Below are positions 35,637 through 45,048 of a stretch of 64,000 nucleotides of DNA, one piece after another. The notes under the pieces were generated by a model, which ran no database searches, was not told where the DNA came from, and saw nothing but the letters and a program-made list of their open reading frames with translations. The translations under genes and the position numbers were made by a program. Source of the stretch: Hyphomicrobiaceae bacterium (GTDB lineage: Bacteria; Pseudomonadota; Alphaproteobacteria; Rhizobiales; Methyloligellaceae). The stretch covers positions 124,001-188,000 of the forward strand of contig JACKJS010000002.1 in the NCBI GenBank assembly GCA_020637815.1, written 5' to 3'. Positions within the stretch are counted from its first letter, which is position 1, and each line of letters opens with the position of its first letter.

Positions 35637-36424
35637 AGACGTCACCACCACTGTGATGCTCGTGGGGATCTCGGCCTTCCATGTTTCGTCCCGCTTTACG
35701 GCGACTTGCGCTTGATTGCGCATCTCGTTTCCGCCCATGGAATGGCAATTCTCGTTGCGCTCGATGACGATGTTTTCGAGCGGTCCTTCGGGGGCAAACG
35801 GCTGTATGGACTCTGGTACGCCATGCTGGAGCAGCGCGTCGTAGTTCACCCTGACCGACGCCTCGGGATGGCACAGGCGATAGAATTCCGCCGCGAGATT
35901 CGCGCCGATCCAACGGAACGCGGCCATCGCCGCAAGGCCAAGTTGCGCGGTTCGGCCTAGATGGCGATCGCCCCGCATGCGCCAGCGGATCACAGACCAG
36001 ACGCAAGCCCGCGGGTCGCGCACCAGGTGCACGAGCTGGATCGGAAACGAGAGATGACGTTTCAAGTAGAATGGCCGGATTGCGTTCAAGCGTGCCGTCT
36101 TGGACGAGTCGATGATGAATGCGTAATCAGTCATCCTGGCGATCGACTCCAGCATGGCCACATGGCTTCGGAGACTTGCGTTTGCGGGGCAGTTGCTTCC
36201 GCGGCTTCGGGCAAGGTGCTCCAGATTCGGCAATCCTTGAGCCGTTCTCCGCATGCGCAGTAATGCTTGGGCCTGTCGAGGAAACGTGGCGCCATGACGA
36301 CCTCGCCCAAATCGAGCGCGGTTCCTTGTAAGGACATGATACGGCCGAGCAAGGTGGAGCCGCTTCGTCCATAGCCTGCAAGATAGACAAGCGTCTTTCC
36401 AGCAAGCGCGTTGTCTAATGCCAT
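35598..36424 (-). pseudogene. Sulfotransferase (Sulfotransfer_3 type), frameshifted
   Basis: The first frame, from ATG 36424, starts KTLVYLAGYGRSGSTLLGRI (PAPS loop GRSGST) and runs through HYCACGERLKDCRIW. The second frame carries AMLESIARMTDYAFIIDSSK, VHLVRDPRACVWSVIRWRMR (3'-phosphate site) and a typical C-terminus LTWPLMLRYGFY. The frames join if one base is added to the C4 run (plus-strand G4, 36186-36189), giving about 275 residues. Apart from this lesion both halves look intact, so it may be a recent mutation or an assembly error. Gene product: glycan sulfotransferase. Confidence 0.78.
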
Positions 36425-36593
36425 CGTCCGTTGTCCATTCGGGCGCGTTTGCTACGGTCCCGCCTTTGTCGATCTCCTGATATGGCGGACTGAGGCGCGG
36501 TCATTTACACGATGTCGCCCTTCGACCGGCCGCACGGAGCTTCCAGTTTGCGGCGCCCCGGCCGTGTGCGCGGCGCTGGCTCAGCACGGAATG

Positions 36594-37787
36594 TCAGGCC
36601 GAGCCTCCGAGCCGCGCCTGGGCCTCCGCGTTCCATGCAGAGACGCACGGGATCTTCGCCAAGTCGCACCGAGGGGCATATTTCTGGGCGATGTCGCGCA
36701 CCTCTTCCATGAGGCCCGCTGCCAGTGTGATCGGATCGAGGCCCATGGCGAGAAAACGATCGTTGGCCACGTGCAGTTCGTTCTCGTCGGCCTCGTTGCG
36801 GGGGTTGGCGACGAACTCAATTTGGGCGCCCGAGAGCTCGGCGACCATCTTGGCGAGGTCGCGCACACGGTGCGTCTCGGTCATCTGATTGAGGATGTTG
36901 ACGCGCTCCCCCGTCTGCGGTGGGTTCTCGATCGCCAGCTGGATGCACCGGACGGTGTCCTGGATGTGAATGAAGGCGCGCGTCTGTCCGCCGGTCCCGT
37001 GCACCGTCAGCGGATAGTTGACGGCGGCCTGAGCGAGGAACCGGTTGAGGACCGTTCCATAGTCTCCGTCGTAGTCGAAACGGTTGATGAGCCGTTCGTC
37101 CAGCTTGGTCTCCGCCGTTTGCGTCCCCCAGACGATGCCCTGATGGAGGTCGGTGATCTTTAGCTTGTCGTTCTTGTTGTAGAAGTGGAAGAACAGCTGA
37201 TCCTGCGTCTTCGTCATGTGATAGATCGAGCCCGGATTGGCCGGATACAGGATCTCCTGATCGATCAAATCCCCGTCCGGCGTCTCCACGCGGATAGGCA
37301 GATAGCCTTCCGGGATTTGCATCCCGGCGGTGCCGTAGCCGTAGACGCCCATTGTGCCGAGATGGACGAGATGGACGTCGATGCCGGACTCGACGATGGC
37401 CGCGCAGACATCGTTCGTCGCGTTGAGATTGTTGTTGACCGTATAGCGCTTGTGCGCCGACGACTTCATCGAATAAGGCGCAGCGCGCTGTTCGGCGAAA
37501 TGCACGATGCTGTCGGGTTTTTGCTCCTCGATGAGCGACAGCAGGCGGTGATAGTGCTCGCCGATCGTGAACGTGTGGAGATCGATATCGCGGCCCGAAA
37601 CGTCCTTCCAGGCCCGGATGCGTTCGTGAATCGGCCGGATCGGGGTCAGCGACTCGGCTTCAAGCTCGATATCGATATGCCGCCGCGACAGGTTGTCGAC
37701 GATGGTCACGTCGTGGCCCAAATTCGATAGGTGCAGCGCCGTGGGCCAGCCGCAAAAGCCATCGCCGCCAAGTACAAGAATTCTCAT
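36594..37787 (-). CDS. sqdB: UDP-sulfoquinovose synthase
   Basis: Converts UDP-glucose and sulfite to UDP-sulfoquinovose with NAD. 397 residues from ATG 37787, preceded by GAAGGGAAA. The SqdB hallmarks are MRILVLGGDGFCGWPTALHL, VDNLSRRHIDIELE, HFAEQRAAPYSM, HLGTMGVYGYG (Thr of the active site), YHMTKTQDQ with catalytic Tyr and Lys, and the long LHQGIVWGTQT and RFDYDGDYGTVLNRF segments. The usual role is sulfolipid SQDG synthesis, but no SqdC/SqdD-type partner with clear identity is adjacent; instead it is flanked by a GT77-like transferase and sulfotransferases. Confidence 0.94.
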   Translation of the reverse strand: MRILVLGGDGFCGWPTALHLSNLGHDVTIVDNLSRRHIDIELEAESLTPIRPIHERIRAWKDVSGRDIDLHTFTIGEHYHRLLSLIEEQKPDSIVHFAEQRAAPYSMKSSAHKRYTVNNNLNATNDVCAAIVESGIDVHLVHLGTMGVYGYGTAGMQIPEGYLPIRVETPDGDLIDQEILYPANPGSIYHMTKTQDQLFFHFYNKNDKLKITDLHQGIVWGTQTAETKLDERLINRFDYDGDYGTVLNRFLAQAAVNYPLTVHGTGGQTRAFIHIQDTVRCIQLAIENPPQTGERVNILNQMTETHRVRDLAKMVAELSGAQIEFVANPRNEADENELHVANDRFLAMGLDPITLAAGLMEEVRDIAQKYAPRCDLAKIPCVSAWNAEAQARLGGSA

Positions 37788-37988
37788 GGGTTTCCCTTCA
37801 AGCAGACGGTATTCTGCCGAATTTTGGAAGGCATTCCGAGATTTAGCCGATCCCGGCGGGCGTTGACAACCTGAATGACCCGGTCTTGGCGGCCCTAACC
37901 GACGCCCTTCAGGAGAGGTCCAGTACCATCCGATCCAACGGGAGGAGTCGACTGGCACGGCTACCCTTAGAACGCGCGCCGACACCGC

Positions 37989-38816
37989 TCACCGGGGCGC
38001 GGCCTCGCTCATCAAGTCCTCGAACCAGAGGCCGATTTCCCGGAAATGCGCGATTTTGGTGTCCTCTACCTTCGGCGACACCGGGTGTATCACCAGCGGT
38101 TCCGGCTCACCGGGTTCCGGTAGCCTCTGGAACAGTCGGTTCGGCAACAGAGCGACCGACAGGTCGCCGACGGTTCCCGTCCTTGTGTCCCGAGACTGAA
38201 GCACGTCTCTGCCGCGAAAGGGCATTGGGTAGAGGTCGGCAGGTTCGAATTCCAGGCCGAGCGTCAGAAGCTGGCGATTGATTGCCGCCTGATCGTCCTG
38301 TGTCCGCAAATGCGGCCAGACCTGATCCAAGAATGTCAAAACGGCGGGAGTTGGGCGCAGAAGGCAAAGCCCCGCACAGAGCACGTTGCCCCAGACGGAA
38401 TGCGCCTCTTCGGGGAAGATGCTCCCGGGCGAGAATATCGCGTCTTGCGGTTGGCCGGCGATGTAGGGGACGGGATCGCGCAGCCAGATGGCATCGATAT
38501 CGGACACCAACGGGGAATATCCCAGATCCAGAATTTTGCGCAGAATCGCCACACGATGCCGCCAAAAGCCCAGCCGGTCTCCAGTGAACGGGAAGAGATG
38601 GTGCTCCACTCCAGCTTCTTGGCAGAGTTCTTTGGCTTCTCGATCCAGGCAGAATACGATCGGCTTGCGGCAGCCGGCATGCGCGGCCGTCACCAACCAA
38701 TGCCTCAGGAGCATCCTGTAGTCGCGATTCGCGAAAACACAGACCACTACGTTGTCCCGCACGCGTGCCCGGTCCAATTTCCGTTCCAAGACGGCATCGA
38801 ATGAGGGCTCGGACAT
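37989..38816 (-). CDS. Nucleotide-diphospho-sugar transferase (GT77-like)
   Basis: 275 residues. It has VVVCVFANRDYRMLLRHWL, FPFTGDRLGFWRHRVAILRK, VSDIDAIWLRDP with the DxD metal site, and a FSPGSIFPEE/VLCAGLCLLRPTP region, all in the order of the PF03407 nucleotide-diphospho-sugar transferase family. It is upstream of sqdB on the same strand (201-bp gap), so it is a candidate to use UDP-sulfoquinovose, though that is inference. Intracellular; no membrane segment. Confidence 0.82.
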   Translation of the reverse strand: MSEPSFDAVLERKLDRARVRDNVVVCVFANRDYRMLLRHWLVTAAHAGCRKPIVFCLDREAKELCQEAGVEHHLFPFTGDRLGFWRHRVAILRKILDLGYSPLVSDIDAIWLRDPVPYIAGQPQDAIFSPGSIFPEEAHSVWGNVLCAGLCLLRPTPAVLTFLDQVWPHLRTQDDQAAINRQLLTLGLEFEPADLYPMPFRGRDVLQSRDTRTGTVGDLSVALLPNRLFQRLPEPGEPEPLVIHPVSPKVEDTKIAHFREIGLWFEDLMSEAAPR

Positions 38817-39138
38817 TGAGACTTCGAAGCTCGTTGATCGGCTGGGAAGCGTATTCCAACCACATGCGTCAGGCCTCTATAGCCTGCCGCCGTATGGACG
38901 ACCAGCGCGCGTGTTCAGTAGGGTGACAGCAAGACGCACGGAGTGAACTTGGCAGCGGCATTTGCCTTCGGCCGATATCTCAATGTTGGGGAACCAGGGC
39001 CAGCCAACGGCGCATTCGGACGACCCAGCCTTACGCCAAGCCACTCCATTGGTGATAACAAGACCGGAACTATCCAACTCGGGGCCGCTTAAGTCCAAGA
39101 CAAGCAGACGCGAGCACCATCAGCCCGCGCAGGTGAGC
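38817..39138. other. Divergent intergenic region
   Basis: 322 bp between the GT77-like gene (minus strand) and the sulfotransferase (plus strand). An open frame continues upstream of the sulfotransferase from 38962, but it lacks family motifs and a ribosome-binding site, whereas ATG 39139 has AGGTGAG just before it. Promoters for both genes are expected here; none was recognised by eye. Confidence 0.4.
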
Positions 39139-39963
39139 ATGCCAACAATCATTGCTTTTCATTTCCCCCATAAAGCCGCTTCGATGTTTGCCTACAAGAT
39201 TCTCCACGGGGTCGCGTTGCGAACGGGACTTCCGCATTTCTCACAAAACAATCGGCCCCCAAATCACACGGCTCTCGCGAATGGCTGCACCCTCAACGTG
39301 GATGGAATTTGCCTACGAGGACCTGTCCGAAACTTCTCCGTCATCGCAGGCGCGTCCGGCGATCCCGATCAGGACTACAGGTTTGCAACCCCAGAATTTC
39401 TGATTGAAGACGCTTCGTATCTTGCTGTCTGCCAGGTGCGAGATACGCTTGATCTTGTGGTCTCCCAATATTTTTCGCACGGATGGATCCATCTGCCGGC
39501 GGATGGATTTGGCCAAATGAGGAAAGATCTGCAAGCTGGGCGAATCAGCGTCTATGAATACGCCCTGATGGAATTTGAAGGCCGCAGCGACTTCGGCGAG
39601 GAGTCCATTATCGAGAAACTCAAGAAGCTCCGCTTGATGAAAGAACGGCTTGTGCCTCGAAACTATGTTTGCCTGGACTACGAGGAAATGGTCCTGGACT
39701 ACGACCAATGGGCGCGTCGCATCGAGGCGTTCTTGGAACCATACGTGCCGAGCATCGGATCAGTTCTTGCGGATTTGAGACCCGAATACGATGCGCCGTC
39801 CGGATCCTCCGAGTTCTTCGCCAATCCACTCGAATACATCAAAAGGAATAGCCACAAACTCCAGCACGTGCGCTCCCCCTATCCAGGCGATCATCGCCGC
39901 TTTCTCACGCCGTCGGAGATTGCCGATTTGAGGAGCCGTGAAGAGGCGTTGACGTCCGCTTGA
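39139..39963 (+). CDS. Sulfotransferase domain protein
   Basis: 274 residues. It begins TIIAFHFPHKAASMFAYKIL, in which HKAASMF takes the place of the usual PK/RxGSTxL PAPS loop and matches a divergent group of sulfotransferases from glycan loci. VCQVRDTLDLVVSQYFSHGW supplies the 3'-phosphate-binding Arg and Ser. YVCLDYEEMVLDYDQW is the acceptor-side strand and FLTPSEIADL the late helix. Likely PAPS-dependent glycan sulfation. The Thr/Ser at the P-loop end is shifted, so activity should be treated as probable, not certain. Confidence 0.75.
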   Translation: MPTIIAFHFPHKAASMFAYKILHGVALRTGLPHFSQNNRPPNHTALANGCTLNVDGICLRGPVRNFSVIAGASGDPDQDYRFATPEFLIEDASYLAVCQVRDTLDLVVSQYFSHGWIHLPADGFGQMRKDLQAGRISVYEYALMEFEGRSDFGEESIIEKLKKLRLMKERLVPRNYVCLDYEEMVLDYDQWARRIEAFLEPYVPSIGSVLADLRPEYDAPSGSSEFFANPLEYIKRNSHKLQHVRSPYPGDHRRFLTPSEIADLRSREEALTSA

Positions 39964-40023
39964 GTTGGGTCTGTCAGACCGGTGAGACGAACCTGACGTA
40001 AGATCAATCACCCATAGCCACTC

Positions 40024-41031
40024 TCACGCCTCGTAGTACGCGCGGTACCAATCCACAAAGCGCTGGACACCTTCCTTAATCGGCGTGCTTGGTGAGAACG
40101 CCACATCGGTGGCGAGGTCGGTGACATCCGCATAAGTTTCCAGGACGTCTCCCGGCTGCATAGGCAGGAAATTCTTCTCCGCCTCGCGACCCAAGGCCTT
40201 TTCGACCGCGGCGATGAAGTCCATCAGCTGCACGGGCTGGCTGTTGCCGATATTGTAAAGGCGGTACGGTGCCGACGAAGTGCTGGGATCGGGCATTTCG
40301 CCCGTCCAATCGGTATTGGGTCCCGGGATGCGATCAGTGACGCGCACCACAGCTTCCACGATGTCGTCAATATAGGTGAAATCGCGGGCGTGGTGGCCCT
40401 GGTTGAACACATCGATCGGTTGGCCCGCCAGGATCTTCTTCACGAAGGTGAACAGGGCCATGTCCGGCCGGCCCCACGGACCGTAGACGGTGAAGAACCG
40501 AAGGCCCGTGACGGGGATGCGGTAAAGATGCGCATAGACGTGCGCCATCAACTCGTTCGACTTCTTCGACGCGGCGTAGAGGCTCAAGGGGTGGTCCACG
40601 TTGTCATGGACGCTGAAGGGCGTGCGTGTGTTGGCGCCGTACACGGAGCTCGACGACGCATAGACGAGGTGCTCCACGCCGCCGTGCCGGCAGGCCTCCA
40701 GGATGTTGGCGAAGCCGACCAGATTCGACGCCACATACTCTTCCGGGTGCGTCAGGGAGTGTCGCACGCCGGCCTGGGCTGCGAGGTGAACGACGCGTTC
40801 GGGTCTGTGTTTGGCGAATAGCCCATCAACCGAAGGCTTGTCGGCGAGGTCGCCTCTGACGAAGGTGAAGCGCTCGTAAGGCGCGAGTTCCGCCAGCCGC
40901 GCCTCCTTAAGGGCAACATCGTAGTAGTCGTTGATATTGTCGAAACCGACGACCTCATCGCCCCGTTCGAGCAGCGCGCGTGCGGTGTGGAAGCCGATAA
41001 AGCCGGCGGCACCGGTCACCAGGATAGTCAT
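40024..41031 (-). CDS. UDP-glucuronate 4-epimerase
   Basis: Interconverts UDP-glucuronate and UDP-galacturonate. 335 residues from ATG 41031, so that the protein begins MTILVTGAAGFIGFHTARAL. It has FDNINDYYDVALKEARL, the YYD-LK-RL signature that separates uronate epimerases (CapI/LspL type) from GalE, plus HLAAQAGVRHSL, ASSSSVYGAN, YAASKKSNE with catalytic Tyr and Lys, and FTVYGPWGRPDMA. The ugd gene nearby provides its substrate. A symbol such as lspL or capI is not certain, so none is given. Confidence 0.93.
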   Translation of the reverse strand: MTILVTGAAGFIGFHTARALLERGDEVVGFDNINDYYDVALKEARLAELAPYERFTFVRGDLADKPSVDGLFAKHRPERVVHLAAQAGVRHSLTHPEEYVASNLVGFANILEACRHGGVEHLVYASSSSVYGANTRTPFSVHDNVDHPLSLYAASKKSNELMAHVYAHLYRIPVTGLRFFTVYGPWGRPDMALFTFVKKILAGQPIDVFNQGHHARDFTYIDDIVEAVVRVTDRIPGPNTDWTGEMPDPSTSSAPYRLYNIGNSQPVQLMDFIAAVEKALGREAEKNFLPMQPGDVLETYADVTDLATDVAFSPSTPIKEGVQRFVDWYRAYYEA

Positions 41032-41172
41032 GTCTTCTCCCCGCGAAGCCATCTCTTTGGGGCACAGCTTCCCCGCCGTTCGGCAATAGTCGATAGCCTA
41101 ACTGGGGCCCGAAGCGAAGCCTGGTCAAGGGTCGCGCCGCCCCTTCTCGATAACCGAGGCGATGGCGGGGCC

Positions 41173-42126
41173 TCAGACGCAGTCGCTGAAGAAGAAGAAC
41201 CGGCGATAGTGCTCCTTGTTGGCGCGCATCGCCGCCGGAATGTCCTGCTCAATCTCAAATCCGGCATAGGAGAGTGGCGAGTATTCGAAGGCGTCCGGGG
41301 CATGATCGAGGTATAGCCTCTGCGCGGCGGCGCAATCCTCGCGGGACATCGGCCCCGTGAACACGCGGACTTCTTGTTCGCGGGCATCGACTTCGACGAC
41401 CCGATAGGGATCGGTCGTGTGGCTGAAATTCTGCGATTTGATCCAGAAGGCTTCGGCGCCGCCCATGGACGAGAAGTGCCAGCCAGCATCGGTAAGTGTC
41501 GAGACGGTGTAGCCGCAAGGCTCCTCGGGACTTCGACTGTATCTCCGAATTCGGTCTGGCCGTTCCGTTCCCAAAAGCCCGGCGAAACAGGCCACGGGCC
41601 CTCGCCATGGCTGGCCGTTCAGGGCGTAGTTGCCAATGTTGTTGGTGTATCCGCGATAATTCTTCAGGACGAAACTGACGAGGTCTGCGTCCCGAAGCAT
41701 CTCAGGAAGCACATCCGCGCAACGGGGGTGCCAAACTTCGTCGACGTCCGCAATCACCACGATGTCGTCGGGGGCAAGGTCCAACTTGGTCGCGAGTGTC
41801 GTGAACTCGTCCCGGTGGAGGGCCTCGTTTGCAAAGCGCTCAGATTGCTTGGGCGCGAATGCAATGTTGAAGTGGGCCTGATGATAGACAATCTTGCTTG
41901 CCCATTCGGCGAAGCGTCCCTGAAACCGCTCGACGAAAAAGGGCTTTGCCCGTCCCGCAAAGGTGCGATCCGATTCCACGATCACGAAGGTGTCGACCAC
42001 GTCGCTCAACTCTTGGAGACGGATCTCCAGGAGGTCGATCTCATTGAAGAACAGCACCATGTCGACAAGCCGGCGCTTCCGCCCGGCGCGGCAAAGCGGT
42101 TCGGCGGTGATTGTCAACTCGGCCAT
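41173..42126 (-). CDS. Glycosyltransferase family 17
   Basis: 317 residues (a GTG at 42171 would add 15). Related to beta-1,4-N-acetylglucosaminyltransferases: it starts VDMVLFFNEIDLLEIRLQEL, then VDTFVIVESDRTFAGRAKP, DDIVVIADVDEVWHP with the acidic DxDE site, and a HFSSMGG region. In bacteria such genes are typical of capsule and O-antigen clusters. The donor cannot be deduced. It lies 141 bp before the uronate epimerase on the same strand and is divergent from ugd. Confidence 0.87.
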   Translation of the reverse strand: MAELTITAEPLCRAGRKRRLVDMVLFFNEIDLLEIRLQELSDVVDTFVIVESDRTFAGRAKPFFVERFQGRFAEWASKIVYHQAHFNIAFAPKQSERFANEALHRDEFTTLATKLDLAPDDIVVIADVDEVWHPRCADVLPEMLRDADLVSFVLKNYRGYTNNIGNYALNGQPWRGPVACFAGLLGTERPDRIRRYSRSPEEPCGYTVSTLTDAGWHFSSMGGAEAFWIKSQNFSHTTDPYRVVEVDAREQEVRVFTGPMSREDCAAAQRLYLDHAPDAFEYSPLSYAGFEIEQDIPAAMRANKEHYRRFFFFSDCV

Positions 42127-42398
42127 CCCTTTGCTCGCGAGTCCGGTCCCGAAAGTGCTACAGTCCGCCACCCCATCGGGTCAAGGTATGCGGACTGTAC
42201 CGCGCCCGGCCTCCGAATCTTGGCTTGCGACCGATGGGCGCGGCTCCGTCCAGGAACGTGGCGAGAGCCGAGCCGGGGCGCCTCCGTTCTCGAGGATCTG
42301 CGTCACCAAAGTGTCACGAGGACGCCCTGCCGGCGGTATTGTTTTCGCCAGTCCGGAACTCTATTAACGACCATCGTTTGGACGAAGGAGTTGTCTGC

Positions 42399-43715
42399 GT
42401 GAAAATCTGCATGATTGGCGCGGGATATGTGGGGCTCGTCTCCGCGGCCTGTTTTTCCGATTTTGGCTGGTATGTTACCTGCGTCGATAAGGACCCGGAG
42501 CGCCTCGCGCAGCTCAACCGGGGCGAGATCCCGATCTATGAGCCCGGGCTCGACGATCTTGTGGCGCGCAATGTGGCCGCAGGGCGGATCGAATTCACGG
42601 GCTCCTTGCCCGATGCCGTGAGCGACGCGGATGTCATTCTTCTGGCGGTGGGCACGCCCGTGCGCCGCGGTGACGGCTATGCGGATCTGACATACGTGTT
42701 CGAGGCGGTCGAAGAGCTCGCGCCGCACGCGCGCCCCGACGCTGTGATTACAACAAAATCCACCGTCCCGGTCGGGACCGGCAAGGAAATCGAACGGCGG
42801 CTCAAGCAGCTCCGGCCGGATGCCGACTTCGCCGTCTGCTCCAATCCCGAGTTCTTGCGTGAGGGTTCCGCGATCCGCGATTTCACTCACCCAGACCGCG
42901 TGCTCGTGGGATGCGACGACGATCATGGCCGCGCCGTCATGGCCCGCCTCTACGAACCGCTGTCCTTGCGCAATGCGCCTGTGATGTTCGTCAGCCGCGA
43001 GTCGGCCGAGCTTGCGAAGTACGCCGCGAACGCGTTCCTGGCGATGAAGATCACCTTCATCAACGAAATTGCCGATCTGTGCGAAACGGTTGGCGCCGAT
43101 GTCAGCGAGGTCGCCAGCGCCGTGGGCGCCGACGGTCGCATCGGACCGAAATTCCTGCATCCGGGACCGGGATATGGCGGATCGTGCTTTCCGAAGGATG
43201 TGAGCGCGCTCGTGAGGACCGCGCGCGAGGCGAAGTCACCGGTCTCTCTCATCGAGCAGGTGGAGAAGGCCAATCTCGAGCGCAAGATCGCCATGGGCGC
43301 ACGGGTCGAGAGCGCTGCCGGCGGGTCTGTCCGTGGAAGGACGATCGCGGTGCTTGGCGTCACCTTCAAGCCCAATACGGACGATATGCGCGAGGCTCCG
43401 AGCCTCGTGATCCTTCCCATGCTGCAAGCGCGTGGTGCGACCGTTCACGCATGCGATCCGCAAGGGCGCGCCAACGCCGAGGAGCTTCTGCCTGGCGTGA
43501 CGTGGTTCGCGGATCCGATGGAGGCAGCCGCCGGCGCGGATATCGTCTTGGTGTTGACGGAATGGAACGAATTCCGCGCGCTTGATCTCAAAAAGTTGCG
43601 TTCGGCGATGAAGGGAGACGTTCTTGTCGACCTTCGCAATGTTTATGCACCCAAAGTCGCCGTGGAGGCCGGTTTCTCCTATCGGGGTGTCGGACGAGGT
43701 CAGGCACTCGGTTAG
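42399..43715 (+). CDS. ugd: UDP-glucose 6-dehydrogenase
   Basis: Oxidises UDP-glucose to UDP-glucuronate. The start is GTG 42399, with AAGGAG 8 nt upstream; the protein then begins KICMIGAGYVGLVSAACF. 438 residues, the normal length. It contains YEPGLDDLV, TKSTVPVGTG, NPEFLREGSAI, the catalytic Cys in GPGYGGSCFPKDVSAL, and the C-terminal GVTFKPNTDDMREAPS. Supplies glucuronate and, through the neighbouring epimerase, galacturonate. Confidence 0.96.
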   Translation: MKICMIGAGYVGLVSAACFSDFGWYVTCVDKDPERLAQLNRGEIPIYEPGLDDLVARNVAAGRIEFTGSLPDAVSDADVILLAVGTPVRRGDGYADLTYVFEAVEELAPHARPDAVITTKSTVPVGTGKEIERRLKQLRPDADFAVCSNPEFLREGSAIRDFTHPDRVLVGCDDDHGRAVMARLYEPLSLRNAPVMFVSRESAELAKYAANAFLAMKITFINEIADLCETVGADVSEVASAVGADGRIGPKFLHPGPGYGGSCFPKDVSALVRTAREAKSPVSLIEQVEKANLERKIAMGARVESAAGGSVRGRTIAVLGVTFKPNTDDMREAPSLVILPMLQARGATVHACDPQGRANAEELLPGVTWFADPMEAAAGADIVLVLTEWNEFRALDLKKLRSAMKGDVLVDLRNVYAPKVAVEAGFSYRGVGRGQALG

Positions 43716-43813
43716 TATCGACATGCACCATCGCGGTTAGTACGCGGGGTTGTCGGGCGATCTCGCCTTGAGTCATACTCAAGGCATGATGGGGTCTGAT
43801 GGATCAGACGAGG

Positions 43814-43851
43814 ACGGTCCAAAGTCCTTGTTGGACTGGTGCCGTTTTTTT
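43814..43851 (+). terminator. Possible intrinsic terminator after ugd
   Basis: CGGTCCA and TGGACTG can pair over about 7 bp with one G-U wobble, with an inner AGTCC/GGACT alternative, and a T7 run follows a few bases later. The spacing between stem and T-run is longer than ideal, so confidence is low. It lies in the 270-bp gap between ugd and the next sulfotransferase. Confidence 0.3.
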
Positions 43852-43985
43852 GATCGAACTCAATGTACAGACTGACGTCACAAGAAGAAGGAACGGGGAA
43901 GTTCCCAGACGGTCGGTAGAGGCTCTGAGCCGCGGGTGCGGGGCACGCCCGTCCACTTCTGTGCGGCAAAGGTTGGGGGGGCTTG

Positions 43986-44921
43986 ATGACGATAGACAAT
44001 TATTTGCGCCAGCCTAGGTGTGCGAGATTTCCATTCCTTTTCGTGATCACGTTTGGCCGTTCGGGATCGACGCTGCTCCAGGGCATTTTGAACTCGATCC
44101 CGGGATATTGCATTAGGGGCGAGAATAATTCGACACTCTTTCAATTGTTCAATGCGAGCTGCATGCATGCCGAGGCGCACTGGGATCATGGCCGGAAAAA
44201 GACAGACACCGCTCACGCGTGGTTTGGGGCGGACCTCCTCGATCCCAAGCATTTCAGGCGCACGCTCACCGATACCTTCCTCCAAACCTGTTTGCGTCCA
44301 GGCTCTGATACGCGGTGCACGGGCTTCAAGGAGATCAGGTATACGCCCAACATCATCGACGATTCCCAGTTCTCAAGCTATTTGCAATTCTTACAAACCG
44401 AGTTTCCTGGCGCTGCGTTGGTTTTCAATGTTCGCCGCATTGACGATGTGGTGCGGAGTGCTTGGTGGGCGGATCAGCCGCCTGAAGCCGTGCGAAAGCT
44501 TCTGATTGCTACGGTAGCGAGATTTGACGCGTATGCGGAAGCGCACCCGAACTGCTTCATCTTCGACTACGATCGTCTCATCGACGATTCAACGTACTGT
44601 GCGGGGCTTTTCGACTTCCTCGGCGAACCGTTCGATCCGGAAGCTTTGGAGGCGGTGCTCTCGAAACCGCATAGCTACCAACCTAAGCCAAGCGGAGACG
44701 ACAGAAATTCGGTCCAGCAGACGCCTGTTCCGAACCCGTCTCCCGATCTGAAGTCGAGGCCCCCAGAACGACATCGGGAATGCCTTAAAGCTCAGTCTAT
44801 CCAGCCGGATTCCGACGTTTCGGACGTCAAAGTTGGCCGCTCTGGCTCGGAAGATGCCGTGCGACCGAAAGCAACGTCGCCTCGTCGATTCATACAGCGC
44901 CTCCTTAGAACAGGGCCCTGA
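43986..44921 (+). CDS. Sulfotransferase family protein
   Basis: 311 residues from ATG 43986, just downstream of a G7 run. FVITFGRSGSTLLQGILNSI is the PAPS 5'-phosphosulfate loop; GFKEIRYTP follows; VFNVRRIDDVVRSAWWAD has the 3'-phosphate-binding Arg and Ser. The last 80 residues are proline/serine-rich and end in a basic stretch with no known domain. Convergent with the 685-residue GNGPSL gene, as the sulfotransferase at 29899 is with the 1142-residue gene. Confidence 0.85.
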   Translation: MTIDNYLRQPRCARFPFLFVITFGRSGSTLLQGILNSIPGYCIRGENNSTLFQLFNASCMHAEAHWDHGRKKTDTAHAWFGADLLDPKHFRRTLTDTFLQTCLRPGSDTRCTGFKEIRYTPNIIDDSQFSSYLQFLQTEFPGAALVFNVRRIDDVVRSAWWADQPPEAVRKLLIATVARFDAYAEAHPNCFIFDYDRLIDDSTYCAGLFDFLGEPFDPEALEAVLSKPHSYQPKPSGDDRNSVQQTPVPNPSPDLKSRPPERHRECLKAQSIQPDSDVSDVKVGRSGSEDAVRPKATSPRRFIQRLLRTGP

Positions 44922-45048
44922 CGAACCCGTAAGCGCTCGTGTTGCGATCGCGCCGGCCCCCGACGGCCTTACAGGCCCAAACTCGGGCGGACAGGAAGCC
45001 AACGCCACAGTGTCAAGTCCGACGCTTTGAACATTCAGCGCGCGTGGC

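Noticed and set aside
38962..39138. N-terminal extension of the sulfotransferase at 39139
   Set aside because: It has no family similarity, and ATG 39139 has a good ribosome-binding site immediately upstream.
42111..42398. N-terminal extension of UDP-glucose dehydrogenase
   Set aside because: The enzyme's Rossmann motif starts right after GTG 42399, which has AAGGAG 8 nt upstream; the extension overlaps the divergent GT17 gene.
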